Positions 8,339-16,062 of a stretch of 43,664 nucleotides of DNA are shown piece after piece. This DNA is from an uncultured Oscillospiraceae bacterium (GTDB lineage Bacteria > Bacillota > Clostridia > Oscillospirales > Acutalibacteraceae). The position numbers and the translations under genes were made by a program. The notes under the pieces are model-generated. The model made no database searches and was not told where the DNA came from. It worked only from the letters and a program-made list of their open reading frames with translations. The stretch spans positions 1 to 43,664 of the forward strand of contig CABUNG010000022.1 of assembly GCA_902492895.1 (NCBI GenBank), read 5' to 3'. Each line of letters opens with the position of its first letter. Position 1 is the stretch's first letter.

Positions 8339-8367
8339 ATTGTAACAAAAGCGGCGGATTCTGACAA
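8339..8367 (-). promoter_or_regulatory. Sigma-A promoter of the GNAT gene
   Basis: Minus strand: TTGTCA (8362-8367), 17-base spacer, TACAAT (8339-8344). It rules out starts upstream of 8304. Confidence 0.85.
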
Positions 8368-8372
8368 GACGG

Positions 8373-8402
8373 TTGACAGGCGCCGCCGGTCTGTGCTACA
8401 CT
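8373..8402 (+). promoter_or_regulatory. Promoter of the MATE gene
   Basis: TTGACA (8373-8378), 18-base spacer, TACACT (8397-8402). It leaves a leader of about 120 bases before the MATE start at 8528. Confidence 0.65.
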
Positions 8403-8447
8403 AAACGCCGTTGGGTTTTCTCTTATAATAAAATAACCGCTTTTTTC

Positions 8448-8507
8448 AAAGGCTATATATTTTTCCGGTTTTCTGAGTACAAAACTGGAAGAATAGGGCC
8501 TTTTTTT
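8448..8507 (+). promoter_or_regulatory. Attenuator-like hairpin in the MATE leader
   Basis: An inner 8-bp stem CCGGTTTT (8465-8472) with AAAACTGG (8481-8488; one G.T pair) is enclosed by AAAGGC (8448-8453) with GCCTTT (8498-8503), and the run continues as T7 (8501-8507). It lies between the promoter and the ribosome site (AAAGG, 8513-8517), so it could act as a conditional terminator. No known aptamer, including guanidine-I, was recognised. Confidence 0.4.
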
Positions 8508-8527
8508 CATGAAAGGATGTTTGAAAT

Positions 8528-9892
8528 ATGACCGATCTCGCCGCCGCGAAAATGGGAACGAAACGGGTGTTTCCGCTGCTGATGAGCATGTCGCTTCCCC
8601 CGGTTTTATCCATGCTCATCCAGTCGCTCTACAACATCGTGGACAGCATGTTCGTCGCCCAGGTGAGCGACGAGGCCTATCTCGCCGTCCTGTACGCCTT
8701 TCCCATCCAGAATCTGATCCTTTCCCTGGCTGTCGGCGCAGGGGTGGGTCTCAATTCCTATATCGCCCGGAAACTCGGGGCAGGCGAGCGGGAGGAAGCG
8801 GACAGCGCGGTCACCCACGGCTTCATCCTGGCCGCCGTCCATTCCTTGCTGTTCATCCTGCTCGGCCTGTTCCTCATCGAGCCGTTTTTCCGGCTGTTCA
8901 CGGATTCGCCTGAGGTTCTCTCCCTCGGCACCGCCTATACCCGCATCGTGGTCTTTTTATCCTGCGGCACGATCTTTCACATCACCATTGAAAAAATCTT
9001 TCAATCGGTCGGCCGGATGGTTTTCCCGATGCTGCTGCAGGCAGCCGGTGCGATCATCAACATCCTCCTCGATCCCATCTTTATTTTCGGCCTGTTCGGC
9101 GTGCCGGCCATGGGAGTGGAAGGGGCCGCCGTCGCCACCATTATCGGCCAGATGAGCGCCATGGCCCTCTCGTTCCTGCTGTTCTTTATCGGGAAAACCG
9201 ACGTTAAAGCCAAAATCCGGGGTTTCCGGTTTTCGTTTCGGACCGTCAAAAGCATTTACGCCGTGGCCATCCCCTCGACCGTGATGATGTCCATCGCCTC
9301 GGTGCTGGTGATGGGGCTCAACGCGATTCTGGGACGGTTTTCGGAATTTGCGGTGTCGGCGTTCGGGTCGTATTACAAGCTGCAGACTTTTGTTTATATG
9401 CCGGCGAACGGCCTTGTCCAGGGGATGCGGCCCATACTTTCGTTCAATTACGGCGCCCGCAATCACAAGCGGGTGATGGAAACTCTGCGCTGTTCCCTTC
9501 TCGTGATCCTGTTCATCATGGCGGCCGGCACCCTGCTGTTCCTGATCGCGCCGGGGGCTGTACTGCGGCTGTTCAACGCTTCCCCGGACGTGCTCGACAT
9601 CGGCATCCCCGCCCTGCGAATCCTGTGCACCAGCTTTATCGTATCCGCCGTCGGCGTGGTGTTTTCCGCCCTGTTCGAATCTCTCGGCATGGGGAAAGAG
9701 AGTCTGGTCATCTCCCTGCTGCGCCAGTTCCTCATCACCCTGCCGCTGGCGTTTCTGCTGTCGTTTCCGCTGGGGCTTACCGGCATCTGGATCTCGTTCC
9801 CCATCGCGGAAACCGCCGCCGCGCTCGTTTCGCTGCTGCTTTTCCGGAGGGTGCGGAAACGGGACGACGTGCTGCGGGGTGGGAACCAATAA
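8528..9892 (+). CDS. MATE family multidrug/cation antiporter
   Basis: 454 residues with 12 predicted membrane helices in two six-helix halves. Family features: LPPVLSMLIQSLYNIVDSMF near residue 20-40, NILLDPIFIFGLFGVPAMGVEGAA (about 180-205) and the second-half counterpart QGMRPILSFNYGARNHKRV (about 300-318). These proteins expel drugs or metabolites in exchange for Na+ or H+; it most resembles the DinF/NorM-like group of Clostridia. AAAGGATG lies about 10 bases before the ATG. Expression may be controlled by the leader hairpin upstream. No terminator is seen after the stop; a small TCCTTTAAAGGA palindrome lies there. The next gene is convergent, 19 bases away. Confidence 0.93.
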   Translation: MTDLAAAKMGTKRVFPLLMSMSLPPVLSMLIQSLYNIVDSMFVAQVSDEAYLAVLYAFPIQNLILSLAVGAGVGLNSYIARKLGAGEREEADSAVTHGFILAAVHSLLFILLGLFLIEPFFRLFTDSPEVLSLGTAYTRIVVFLSCGTIFHITIEKIFQSVGRMVFPMLLQAAGAIINILLDPIFIFGLFGVPAMGVEGAAVATIIGQMSAMALSFLLFFIGKTDVKAKIRGFRFSFRTVKSIYAVAIPSTVMMSIASVLVMGLNAILGRFSEFAVSAFGSYYKLQTFVYMPANGLVQGMRPILSFNYGARNHKRVMETLRCSLLVILFIMAAGTLLFLIAPGAVLRLFNASPDVLDIGIPALRILCTSFIVSAVGVVFSALFESLGMGKESLVISLLRQFLITLPLAFLLSFPLGLTGIWISFPIAETAAALVSLLLFRRVRKRDDVLRGGNQ

Positions 9893-9911
9893 TCCTTTAA
9901 AGGACATGCGG

Positions 9912-10247
9912 CTAACGGTTCTCTTCTCCTTTGATCCAATCCAAATCGTCAATGACCTCAAAATCCTCTCCAAGTTCTTGGATCGTTTCTTGCATGAGCC
10001 GTTTTCCTTCTTGATATAGCGCTTTTCGTTCTTCAGGCGTCATAGGAGATTTACCGGCAGGGTCGTTCCAATCAATAATCCCCATGATCTTGTGGTCGAA
10101 AGCTTCCAATTTCTTGGTCAAGGCGTCAGACAAACCCACTTGATCATAGTGGATAGGAATGCCGAAATCAGCATGAGCCGCCCGGTTTACGGGCCACAAG
10201 GATGGAGCCGTATACTCCGGCATAAAACGGATAACATATTTCGCCAT
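9912..10247 (-). CDS. Conserved-looking hypothetical protein, 111 residues
   Basis: I do not recognise this family. It starts MAKYVIRFMPEYTAPSLWPVN, has no membrane segment or signal peptide, and is acidic at the C-terminus (ELGEDFEVIDDLDWIKGEENR ending). A middle stretch, PMTPEERKALYQEGKRLMQETI, is likely helical. A GGGAG site precedes the ATG. It follows rlmD with a gap of 34 bases and is probably cotranscribed with it. Confidence 0.75.
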   Translation of the reverse strand: MAKYVIRFMPEYTAPSLWPVNRAAHADFGIPIHYDQVGLSDALTKKLEAFDHKIMGIIDWNDPAGKSPMTPEERKALYQEGKRLMQETIQELGEDFEVIDDLDWIKGEENR

Positions 10248-10281
10248 GTTCTCAACTCCCGACTCTATTTCGAGTCACGCT

Positions 10282-11661
10282 CTATTGCCGTACCAACCTC
10301 GCCACGCTCTCCACGTGCGGCGTTCTGGGGAACATGTCGACTGGCTGAACCGCCTCGGTTTTATACCCTTTCTCCGCAAAGCGCTTGAGATCTCTCGCCA
10401 GCGTGGCGGGATCGCAGGAGACGTACACCACCCTTCCGGGTTCCATTTCCGCGACGGTATCAATGACGGCGGGCGAACAGCCTTTGCGGGGCGGATCCAG
10501 CACCACAATGGTCGGCCGGACGCCCTCCCTGCGGAGCTGTGCCGCCGCGTCGCCCGCATCGGCGCAGAGGAACCGCGCGTTCCCGATGCCGTTTTCCTCC
10601 GCGTTCCGCCGGGCATCCTCCACCGCTTCCGCCACGGTTTCCACCCCGATCACTTCCCCGGTCCGGCCGGCCATAGACAGCCCGATCGTCCCGGTCCCGC
10701 AGTAGAGATCGAGCAGCGTATCTTCGGGGGTAGGCTGGGCGAACGCGGCTGCGATACCGTACAGGGTTTCCGCCTGACGGCGGTTGACCTGATAGAACGA
10801 CCGCGGCGACAAACGGAACCGGAGGCCGCACAGCTCGTCCGTAATGAAATCCTGTCCCCACAGCGTAAATCCGTTGCCGCCCAGCACGACGTTGGTATCC
10901 TCCCGATTGAGATTGACCACGACCGATTGAAGTCCCGGCACCCGTTTCCGCAGCGTTTCGATCAGTTCATGGGTATCGGGCAGCTTGCCCGACGCACAGA
11001 CCAGGCAAACCTGGATTTCCCCCGTCGACTCGGCTTCCCGTATGTAAATATGCCGGAGGATGCCCTTCCGAGTCGTTTCGTCATAGATCGGCAGCCCCGT
11101 TTTTTTAGCCCACTGAAACACGATTTCGACAATCGTCTCAAAAATGGCCGGCTGCAGAACGCAGGCGTGCTGTTCCACGACACGGTGACTGCGCGGCGCA
11201 TAAAATCCAATCATGGGACGATAAGGCCCTGGCCTGACCGGATACTGCGCCTTGTTGCGGTAATGTTCGGCGTTTTCACTGCCGATGATGGGCCGGATCT
11301 CCACGTCCAGACCCCCGATACGGCGCAGGGCGTCGGCCACCCGCTGCTGTTTATACCGCAGCTCTGCGTCATAGGTCACATGCCGCCAGGCGCAGCCGCC
11401 GCAGCGTCCGAAAACCGGACAATCGCTCTCCGCCTGCACACGGTCGCCGGACGGCGTAACCAATTCCTCGACACGGCCATAGGCCAGGTTTTTTTCAACC
11501 TTCAGAATCCGGCACTGGATGCGGTCTCCCACCGCGGTGAAGGGGACGATCACGGCCAGTCCGCTGCCCTCTCCGTCCAGTTTCGCGCGGCCGATGCCGC
11601 TTCCTTCGGCCGTTGTGCCGGTTATATCTAAGGGTATAATCTGATTTTTGGACAATTCCAT
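10282..11661 (-). CDS. rlmD: 23S rRNA (uracil-5-)-methyltransferase, RlmD/TrmA family
   Basis: SAM-dependent enzyme making 5-methyluridine in rRNA. 459 residues from ATG 11661. Order: TRAM-like RNA-binding domain (1-65), a [4Fe-4S] cysteine set CPVFGRCGGCAWRH (Cys81, 87, 90) plus a Cys in EQHACVLQP (about 168), then the methyltransferase domain with LDLYCGTGTIGL for SAM and VLDPPRKG. The catalytic Cys is in VYVSCDPATLARDL near the C-terminus. The start is fixed by a promoter whose -10 lies at 11694-11699, inside the longer open frame; GGGAG precedes 11661. Whether the target is U1939 (RlmD/RlmCD type) cannot be read from sequence; Gram-positives often have one enzyme for two sites. Confidence 0.92.
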   Translation of the reverse strand: MELSKNQIIPLDITGTTAEGSGIGRAKLDGEGSGLAVIVPFTAVGDRIQCRILKVEKNLAYGRVEELVTPSGDRVQAESDCPVFGRCGGCAWRHVTYDAELRYKQQRVADALRRIGGLDVEIRPIIGSENAEHYRNKAQYPVRPGPYRPMIGFYAPRSHRVVEQHACVLQPAIFETIVEIVFQWAKKTGLPIYDETTRKGILRHIYIREAESTGEIQVCLVCASGKLPDTHELIETLRKRVPGLQSVVVNLNREDTNVVLGGNGFTLWGQDFITDELCGLRFRLSPRSFYQVNRRQAETLYGIAAAFAQPTPEDTLLDLYCGTGTIGLSMAGRTGEVIGVETVAEAVEDARRNAEENGIGNARFLCADAGDAAAQLRREGVRPTIVVLDPPRKGCSPAVIDTVAEMEPGRVVYVSCDPATLARDLKRFAEKGYKTEAVQPVDMFPRTPHVESVARLVRQ

Positions 11662-11693
11662 TCGTGGTATCTCCCATTTTTTCATTTTTCTCA

Positions 11694-11722
11694 ATTGTAC
11701 TCTTGTCCCGGGAAAAACACAA
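11694..11722 (-). promoter_or_regulatory. Sigma-A promoter of rlmD
   Basis: Minus strand: TTGTGT (11717-11722), 17-base spacer, TACAAT (11694-11699). Overlap with an upstream ATG decides the gene start at 11661. Confidence 0.8.
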
Positions 11723-11740
11723 GGAAAATGCTTGGATAAA

Positions 11741-11782
11741 GAAAAAAGCCGGTAAAGGTTTTCCCTTTACCGGCCCTTTTTT
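11741..11782 (-). terminator. Intrinsic terminator after the DUF1540 gene
   Basis: Stem GCCGGTAAAGG (11748-11758) with CCTTTACCGGC (11764-11774), followed on the minus strand by TTTTTTC. A T run on the plus side would allow it to work in both directions. Confidence 0.92.
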
Positions 11783-11783
11783 A

Positions 11784-11969
11784 TTAGCAGCAGGACTCTT
11801 TCACTTTGAAGGAATTGCAATCGGTGCACTCCACCACGGTGGGATGCGCTTCATGGGTTCCGACCTGAATCTTATTCAGCGAGCAGTAGTTCTCGTGGCC
11901 GCAATGATGCTGGCACTGCTGAACGGTGCACTCGATGGATTTGTTGGCCTGGCAGTTGTTGTTCTCCAT
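11784..11969 (-). CDS. DUF1540 small cysteine-rich protein
   Basis: 61 residues with nine Cys. Two segments, ECTVQQCQHHCGHENYCSL (about 13-31) and VECTDCNSFKVKESCC (about 46-61), fit the DUF1540 pattern of short Cys-rich proteins common in Clostridia and presumed to bind metal. Function unknown. AAGGAGGGG precedes the ATG by about 9 bases, a very strong site. It is a monocistronic unit with a strong terminator. A TATAAG near 12000 could be its -10 but the -35 is poor. Confidence 0.85.
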   Translation of the reverse strand: MENNNCQANKSIECTVQQCQHHCGHENYCSLNKIQVGTHEAHPTVVECTDCNSFKVKESCC

Positions 11970-12077
11970 TTCTTTTTCCCCTCCTTTTTCTTGGGTTCGC
12001 TTATAGTTTCCCCGAAACCGGCTGAAATATGAGCGCTTTCTGTTTCTTTTTAAAAAACAAACGTTTTTCCAATTTCA

Positions 12078-12106
12078 TTGACAATATGCGTCATTTGCTC
12101 TATACT
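12078..12106 (+). promoter_or_regulatory. Sigma-A promoter of the helicase gene
   Basis: TTGACA (12078-12083), 17-base spacer, TATACT (12101-12106), near consensus. It lies within the longest open frame and so rules out a start at 12029. Confidence 0.9.
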
Positions 12107-12151
12107 GGACATTATAGAGAACATATTTTCTTTTTCAAGGAGGGACTCGCC

Positions 12152-14515
12152 GTGCGGCTGTCGGTACGGGAGCTGGTCGAATTCGTCCTGCGGGACGGCG
12201 ATATCGACAACCGGGGCGCCGATCCGGACAGCATGGCCGAGGGTTCCCGCATCCATCGGCGGATCCAGAAAGAACAGGGCGATCGCTATGAAGCCGAGGT
12301 CTCCCTCTCCCTGACCTCGGAATACGAGGGAATCACCTACACGGTGGAAGGCCGCGCCGACGGCATCCTCACCATCGACGAGGGCGTTCTGGTGGACGAA
12401 ATCAAGACCACCGCTCTGCCGCTCGAGGAAATCGACGGGGAAAATCGTCTGCACTGGGGGCAGGCGCTATGCTACGCCTATATAATCGCCTTGCAGCGCT
12501 CCCTTCCCCGCCTGGATGTGCAGCTGACCTACTGCCGGCGGGAGACTGGGGAAATCCGCCGATTTGTCCGCTCCTATACGTTTGAACAGCTCGAAACCTT
12601 TTATATGGATCTGCTGTTTCAGTACCAGATGTGGGCCGAGATGCAGGAGGATTGGAACCAGGTGCGGGATGCGTCGATCCGCGCCCTCCCCTTCCCCTTT
12701 TCGGCTTATCGGCCGGGACAGCGGCAGCTCGCCGCGACGGTTTACCGGACGGTCCGGGACGAGGGGCAGCTCTTTTGCCAGGCGCCAACCGGCATCGGCA
12801 AAACCATCTCCACCCTCTATCCGGCCGTCAAGGCTCTCGGAGAAGGCCACACGGACAAAATTTTTTATCTCACAGCCAAGACCATCACCCGCCAGGCTAC
12901 CATGGACGCCTGCGAGAACATGGCCGGACAGGGGCTGCGGCTGCGCACCATCATCCTGACAGCCAAGGACAAAATCTGCTTCTGCCGGGATGCGGACGGC
13001 AACCGAAATGGGGAATGCAACCCGGACAGCTGCCCTTATGCGAAGGGGCATTTCAACCGCGTCAACGACGCGCTCTACGACCTGCTCGGGAGCTGCGATT
13101 TCTATTCTCGGAATGCGGTCGAGATCTGCGCCGAGCGTCATCGTGTCTGCCCCTTTGAGCTGCAGCTCGACGCCACCCTCTGGTGCGACTGCATCGTGGG
13201 GGATTACAATTACCTTTTCGATCCTCAGGTCTATCTCCGCCGCTTTTTTGATTTTCCTCGGGGCGGGTACACCTTTTTGATCGACGAGGCGCACAACCTC
13301 GTGGACCGGGCCCGGGAGATGTATTCCGCCTCGTTCAGCAAAGCCGCGGCGTGGGCGGTCAAAAAAACCTTGGACAAAAAGGAAGAGCTCGCCCGGGCCC
13401 TGGCCGCACTTAACAAGGCCTTTCTGTCCCTGCGTCAGGGGGATGCCGAGGAACGGGTCGTCACGCAGAGGGAGGCCGTGGACACCCTTCTGCCGCCCCT
13501 CAACCGGGTGGCAGATGAAACCGCCCTGTGGCTCAAGCAGCATCCGGGCGCCCCGCAGGAAGAGGCGGTCCTGTCCCTCTATTTCGATGTGCTGCGCTAC
13601 CTGAAAATCGCGGATCTGTACGACAGCCGCTATCGGTCCCTTCTCACCTTTTCCAAGAGCGATACGACGGTCAAACAGTTCTGTATCGATCCTTCCGCGC
13701 TGCTGGCCGGATGCCTGTCCAAGGGGCGGGCGGCCGTCTTTTTCTCCGCGACCCTGACCCCGATGTCCTATTATCAGGAGCTGTTTGGCGCCAGAGAAGA
13801 GGCGCAGTCCCTGCTCCTTCCCTCCCCCTTTCCGCGGGAAAATCTCTGCCTGCTCGTCGGTGACCGGGTGAGCACCCGGTATCAGGACCGGACAGACAGC
13901 GTCGAACCGGTCGCGCGGATGATCGGTGCGGCTGTACAGGCAAAAAAGGGCAATTACATGGTGTTTTTCCCGTCCTATGCCTATATGCGGGCGGTATACG
14001 ACGTTTTTACCGCGCTGTTTCCCGAACAGCGTACCGTCCGGCAGACGACCGACATGAAGGAGGCGGAACGGGAGGCATTTCTGAACCAATTCGAGGCCGA
14101 ACCGGAGGAATCCCTGCTCGGTTTCTGTGTTCTTGGCGGCATCTATTCGGAGGGCATCGACCTGCGGGGTGACCGCCTGATCGGTTCCATTGTGGTAGGG
14201 GTCGGGCTTCCGCAGATTTGTCCGGAACAAGAGGTCGTCCGCGCTTATTTCGAGGAGCAGAACCACATGGGCTTCGCCTACGCCTATCAGATCCCCGGTA
14301 TGAACAAGGTGCATCAGGCGGCCGGCCGGGTTATCCGGGGCGAAAACGACCGGGGGCTGGTGCTGCTGATCGACGACCGCTTCACGTCGTTTTCCTATCG
14401 CCGTCTCTTCCCCGCCCATTGGAACGGCTTCCAGGTGGTTCGGGCCCCGGAATCCATATCCCGCCGTATGGCGGATTTTTGGGGCGGCTCCGTTCCGGCG
14501 GTCCGTTCCTCCTGA
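12152..14515 (+). CDS. DinG/XPD-like superfamily 2 helicase with N-terminal PD-(D/E)XK-like domain
   Basis: 787 residues from GTG 12152, preceded by AAGGAGGG. The N-terminal 110 residues look like a Cas4/PD-(D/E)XK nuclease: GRADGIL (Asp70), VDEIKTT (Glu83, Lys85) and a following QALCYAY helix. Then the XPD-type helicase: Walker A APTGIGKT (211-218), four cysteines for a [4Fe-4S] cluster (276, 278, 289, 294), DEAH box (378-381), and QAAGRVIRGENDRG as motif VI near the C-terminus. It should unwind DNA 5' to 3' during repair or resolve unusual structures. Stand-alone gene with its own promoter and terminator. This nuclease-helicase fusion is seen in other Firmicutes, but its role is poorly defined. 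An inactive nuclease domain is possible. Confidence 0.9.
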   Translation: MRLSVRELVEFVLRDGDIDNRGADPDSMAEGSRIHRRIQKEQGDRYEAEVSLSLTSEYEGITYTVEGRADGILTIDEGVLVDEIKTTALPLEEIDGENRLHWGQALCYAYIIALQRSLPRLDVQLTYCRRETGEIRRFVRSYTFEQLETFYMDLLFQYQMWAEMQEDWNQVRDASIRALPFPFSAYRPGQRQLAATVYRTVRDEGQLFCQAPTGIGKTISTLYPAVKALGEGHTDKIFYLTAKTITRQATMDACENMAGQGLRLRTIILTAKDKICFCRDADGNRNGECNPDSCPYAKGHFNRVNDALYDLLGSCDFYSRNAVEICAERHRVCPFELQLDATLWCDCIVGDYNYLFDPQVYLRRFFDFPRGGYTFLIDEAHNLVDRAREMYSASFSKAAAWAVKKTLDKKEELARALAALNKAFLSLRQGDAEERVVTQREAVDTLLPPLNRVADETALWLKQHPGAPQEEAVLSLYFDVLRYLKIADLYDSRYRSLLTFSKSDTTVKQFCIDPSALLAGCLSKGRAAVFFSATLTPMSYYQELFGAREEAQSLLLPSPFPRENLCLLVGDRVSTRYQDRTDSVEPVARMIGAAVQAKKGNYMVFFPSYAYMRAVYDVFTALFPEQRTVRQTTDMKEAEREAFLNQFEAEPEESLLGFCVLGGIYSEGIDLRGDRLIGSIVVGVGLPQICPEQEVVRAYFEEQNHMGFAYAYQIPGMNKVHQAAGRVIRGENDRGLVLLIDDRFTSFSYRRLFPAHWNGFQVVRAPESISRRMADFWGGSVPAVRSS

Positions 14516-14519
14516 TACA

Positions 14520-14560
14520 GACCGGCCGCCCCGTTGTGGGGCGGCCGGTTTCGTTTATTC
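14520..14560 (+). terminator. Intrinsic terminator of the helicase gene
   Basis: A 12-bp GC stem (ACCGGCCGCCCC with GGGGCGGCCGGT, 14521-14549, small loop) followed by TTCGTTTATT. Confidence 0.9.
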
Positions 14561-14614
14561 CAGCGTCATTCGGATATCCGTTCCGCCCGGGGAGTGACAT
14601 CTATAAATAAGCAT

Positions 14615-14633
14615 CCACCGGCGGAGCCGGTGG
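14615..14633. repeat. IS200 right-end subterminal hairpin
   Basis: CCACCGGC (14615-14622) pairs with GCCGGTGG (14626-14633). It lies about 80 bases downstream of the transposase stop, where IS200 right-end hairpins lie. Confidence 0.6.
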
Positions 14634-14715
14634 TATTACACAAACGGGCAAAGCCCTATGATCCTCACGGACACGTCAAACGTGTAAGTACGGTCTGCCA
14701 GCCGTGCAAGGAATG

Positions 14716-14842
14716 TTACTTGCCGCCCGTAAACGGGCCGAGTTCACTCATGGTAAGCTGTTCGCCTAATTCATCTTCCTTTAATTGGTTCGCAATGTAT
14801 TCCGCTATACGGCTTGCATTCTTGCCCGCTGTATCCACGTAA
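14716..14842 (-). pseudogene. tnpA: IS200 transposase tnpA, C-terminal piece
   Basis: Reading from the insertion, the frame gives NYVDTAGKNASRIAEYIANQ followed by LKEDELGEQLTM and ends PFTGGK-stop (14716). This is the C-terminal part of an IS200 TnpA, including the helix with the catalytic tyrosine (the Tyr of RIAEYIANQ). Removing 14843-16789 joins it in frame to the piece at 16790-17080 as CRGYYVDTAGKN, exactly the family pattern. The insertion therefore separates the HUH metal site from the catalytic Tyr. Confidence 0.88.
14839..14842. repeat. Target site duplication, left copy
   Basis: GTAA (GTAAT if five bases are counted) directly precedes the terminal repeat of the inserted element and recurs at 16790-16793. 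The flanks join as ccacGTAAtatcc, restoring the transposase codons. Confidence 0.8.
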
Positions 14843-14866
14843 TTGTGCTATGTGTTGGCACAAAAT
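14843..14866 (+). repeat. Terminal inverted repeat, left
   Basis: 24 bases beginning TTGTGC and ending GCACAAAAT; 17 of 24 positions match the reverse complement of 16766-16789. Each repeat can also fold on itself through TTGTG and CACAA. Confidence 0.78.
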
Positions 14867-14873
14867 TCAAATC

Positions 14874-14919
14874 TACTAAAAAATAATGCCCAATACACTT
14901 AAATGTATCGGGCATTATT
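14874..14919 (-). terminator. Intrinsic terminator of the element lipoprotein gene
   Basis: AATAATGCCC (14882-14891) pairs with GGGCATTATT (14910-14919), extended inside by ATACA/TGTAT, then TTTTTTAG on the minus strand. It ends 6 bases after the stop codon. Confidence 0.92.
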
Positions 14920-14924
14920 GCCAT

Positions 14925-15827
14925 TTAAGGATTCAATGTAATTGTTTCGTTGGCAAAGTCATTGCCAAACCAATCATCCTCATCGTATGCACGGAAATTG
15001 AACTCGATTTCTTCGATTTCTGTAATACTGTTTTCTTCTAAGGTGGTGTCAGACCAAGCCATAGAACTAAATGCACATTTTCCTGCGGAGACAGATGTTG
15101 CATAGAATGGGTCTGCCATAAATCCGTTTACAGAAGCCTCGTCAACACTGAACATTACATTTTTATTGGTTTTGTTCAGCAAAAACAGATTAACGGTATA
15201 TCCCCAAATTTCATCGTCTTCATACTCAGTTGCAATGACGGTAACATATTCATTGTCGATGAGTACATTGTCAGAAGCCTGTGCCTCACGAACAAACTTG
15301 GTTGCTTTATCTTCGCCATAAGGGTAGATATGGATAGTTTCTTTGGCTACTGCATCAGCTTCCCAATCGTTGCTGTCATAAACACGGAAAGTTAATTCGA
15401 TATCGGTATAATCGTCAACACCGTTTTCTTCAAGTTCTTCACCCGGAAAACTGATTTCTTCATTTGACTTCTTGCCTGCTGCAACCTTTGTCGCAAACAG
15501 CGGATCACACTGTACGCCATTAATTGCTGCACTTTCAACAGAGAACATATATGTTTTATCTGTTGATTTGTTTTCAAGCTGTGCCTTTAATGTAAATCCC
15601 CACATATTGTCGAGATCGATTTCGGTAATCTTGATTGTGCATTCGGCATTGTCAACGGCTACAACCTCGTTAAAGGATACATCGTTATCTGTTTTGCCTT
15701 CATCGTTATTGCTTTCGCTTTGCGATGGATTTGTTCCATCATTGGTGTCTGGTGTCGTTTCCCCGCCGCAAGCTGCAAGCGAAAGGATCAGCATAAGAGC
15801 GAGAAGTAGGGATGTGAGTCTTTTCAT
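14925..15827 (-). CDS. Lipoprotein with two tandem copies of one domain
   Basis: 300 residues. The start at 15827 has AGGAGA upstream and begins MKRLTSLLLALMLILSLAAC, a signal peptide with lipobox LAAC (Cys20). A Ser/Asn/Asp-rich linker follows, then two homologous domains of about 110 residues. Repeats correspond at VAVDNAECTIKITEIDLDNMWGF against IDNEYVTVIATEYEDDEIWGY (each shown in part), MFSVESAAINGVQCDPLFAT against MFSVDEASVNGFMADPFYAT, and IELTFRVYDSNDWEAD against IEFNFRAYDEDDWFGN. Strongly acidic and probably a beta-sandwich anchored outside the membrane. I do not know the function. AT-rich and with codon use unlike neighbours, it is the only gene in the inserted element and is controlled by a structured leader. 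Confidence 0.88.
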   Translation of the reverse strand: MKRLTSLLLALMLILSLAACGGETTPDTNDGTNPSQSESNNDEGKTDNDVSFNEVVAVDNAECTIKITEIDLDNMWGFTLKAQLENKSTDKTYMFSVESAAINGVQCDPLFATKVAAGKKSNEEISFPGEELEENGVDDYTDIELTFRVYDSNDWEADAVAKETIHIYPYGEDKATKFVREAQASDNVLIDNEYVTVIATEYEDDEIWGYTVNLFLLNKTNKNVMFSVDEASVNGFMADPFYATSVSAGKCAFSSMAWSDTTLEENSITEIEEIEFNFRAYDEDDWFGNDFANETITLNP

Positions 15828-16055
15828 CTTGTGTTTTCTCCTGTAAATAAAAAAGTGTGTGCAACCGAAGCCGCACACACCGAAAAACGCAACTCCGATT
15901 GTCGCCAAACAATCTTAAATACAAAAGGTAGCCCTTCCTGCAATTCAAGTGGAATTACGTTTTTACCGTATTCAAATTGAATTGCAAGCATAAAGGGTAC
16001 AATACCCCCACTAAAAAAGGAGTACCTCTTCTTTTTTGTTATTAAGATTGTTTGG
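15828..16055 (-). promoter_or_regulatory. Structured leader ending in a terminator: candidate riboswitch or attenuator
   Basis: The 228-base leader begins with a 14-bp perfect closing helix (16042-16055 with 15905-15918). Inside are an A6G/CT6 hairpin around 16012-16036, a GGGTA/TACCC hairpin near 15993-16008, and a long arm: 10 bp TGCAATTCAA (15977-15986 region) with TTGAATTGCA (15939-15948), topped by a GAATACG/CGTAATTC helix with one bulge. After the closing helix comes a classical terminator (GTGTGTGC with GCACACAC, 15855-15880, then TTTTTTATTT), and only then the ribosome site (15838-15842). Multi-helix domain plus terminator is the layout of a transcription-terminating riboswitch. No known class fits. 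Confidence 0.6.
15845..15880 (-). terminator. Leader terminator upstream of the lipoprotein gene
   Basis: Perfect 8-bp stem, 10-base loop containing GGCTTCGG, then TTTTTTATTT on the minus strand. It lies only 3-4 bases before the AGGAG ribosome site of the gene it precedes. Confidence 0.85.
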
Positions 16056-16062
16056 CTCGAAT

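Noticed and set aside
8424..8429. TATAAT in the MATE leader as a second promoter
   Set aside because: No -35 element at 16-18 bases upstream; the TTGACA/TACACT pair further upstream is better.
11662..11694. Longer N-terminus of the RlmD-type gene
   Set aside because: Its ATG overlaps the -10 element at 11694-11699 and has no ribosome site.
12029..12151. Extended N-terminus of the helicase
   Set aside because: A near-consensus promoter (12078-12106) lies inside it; GTG 12152 has AAGGAGGG.
14534..14842. A 102-residue plus-strand frame across the IS200 right end
   Set aside because: It runs through the helicase terminator and the antisense of the transposase remnant; no ribosome site.
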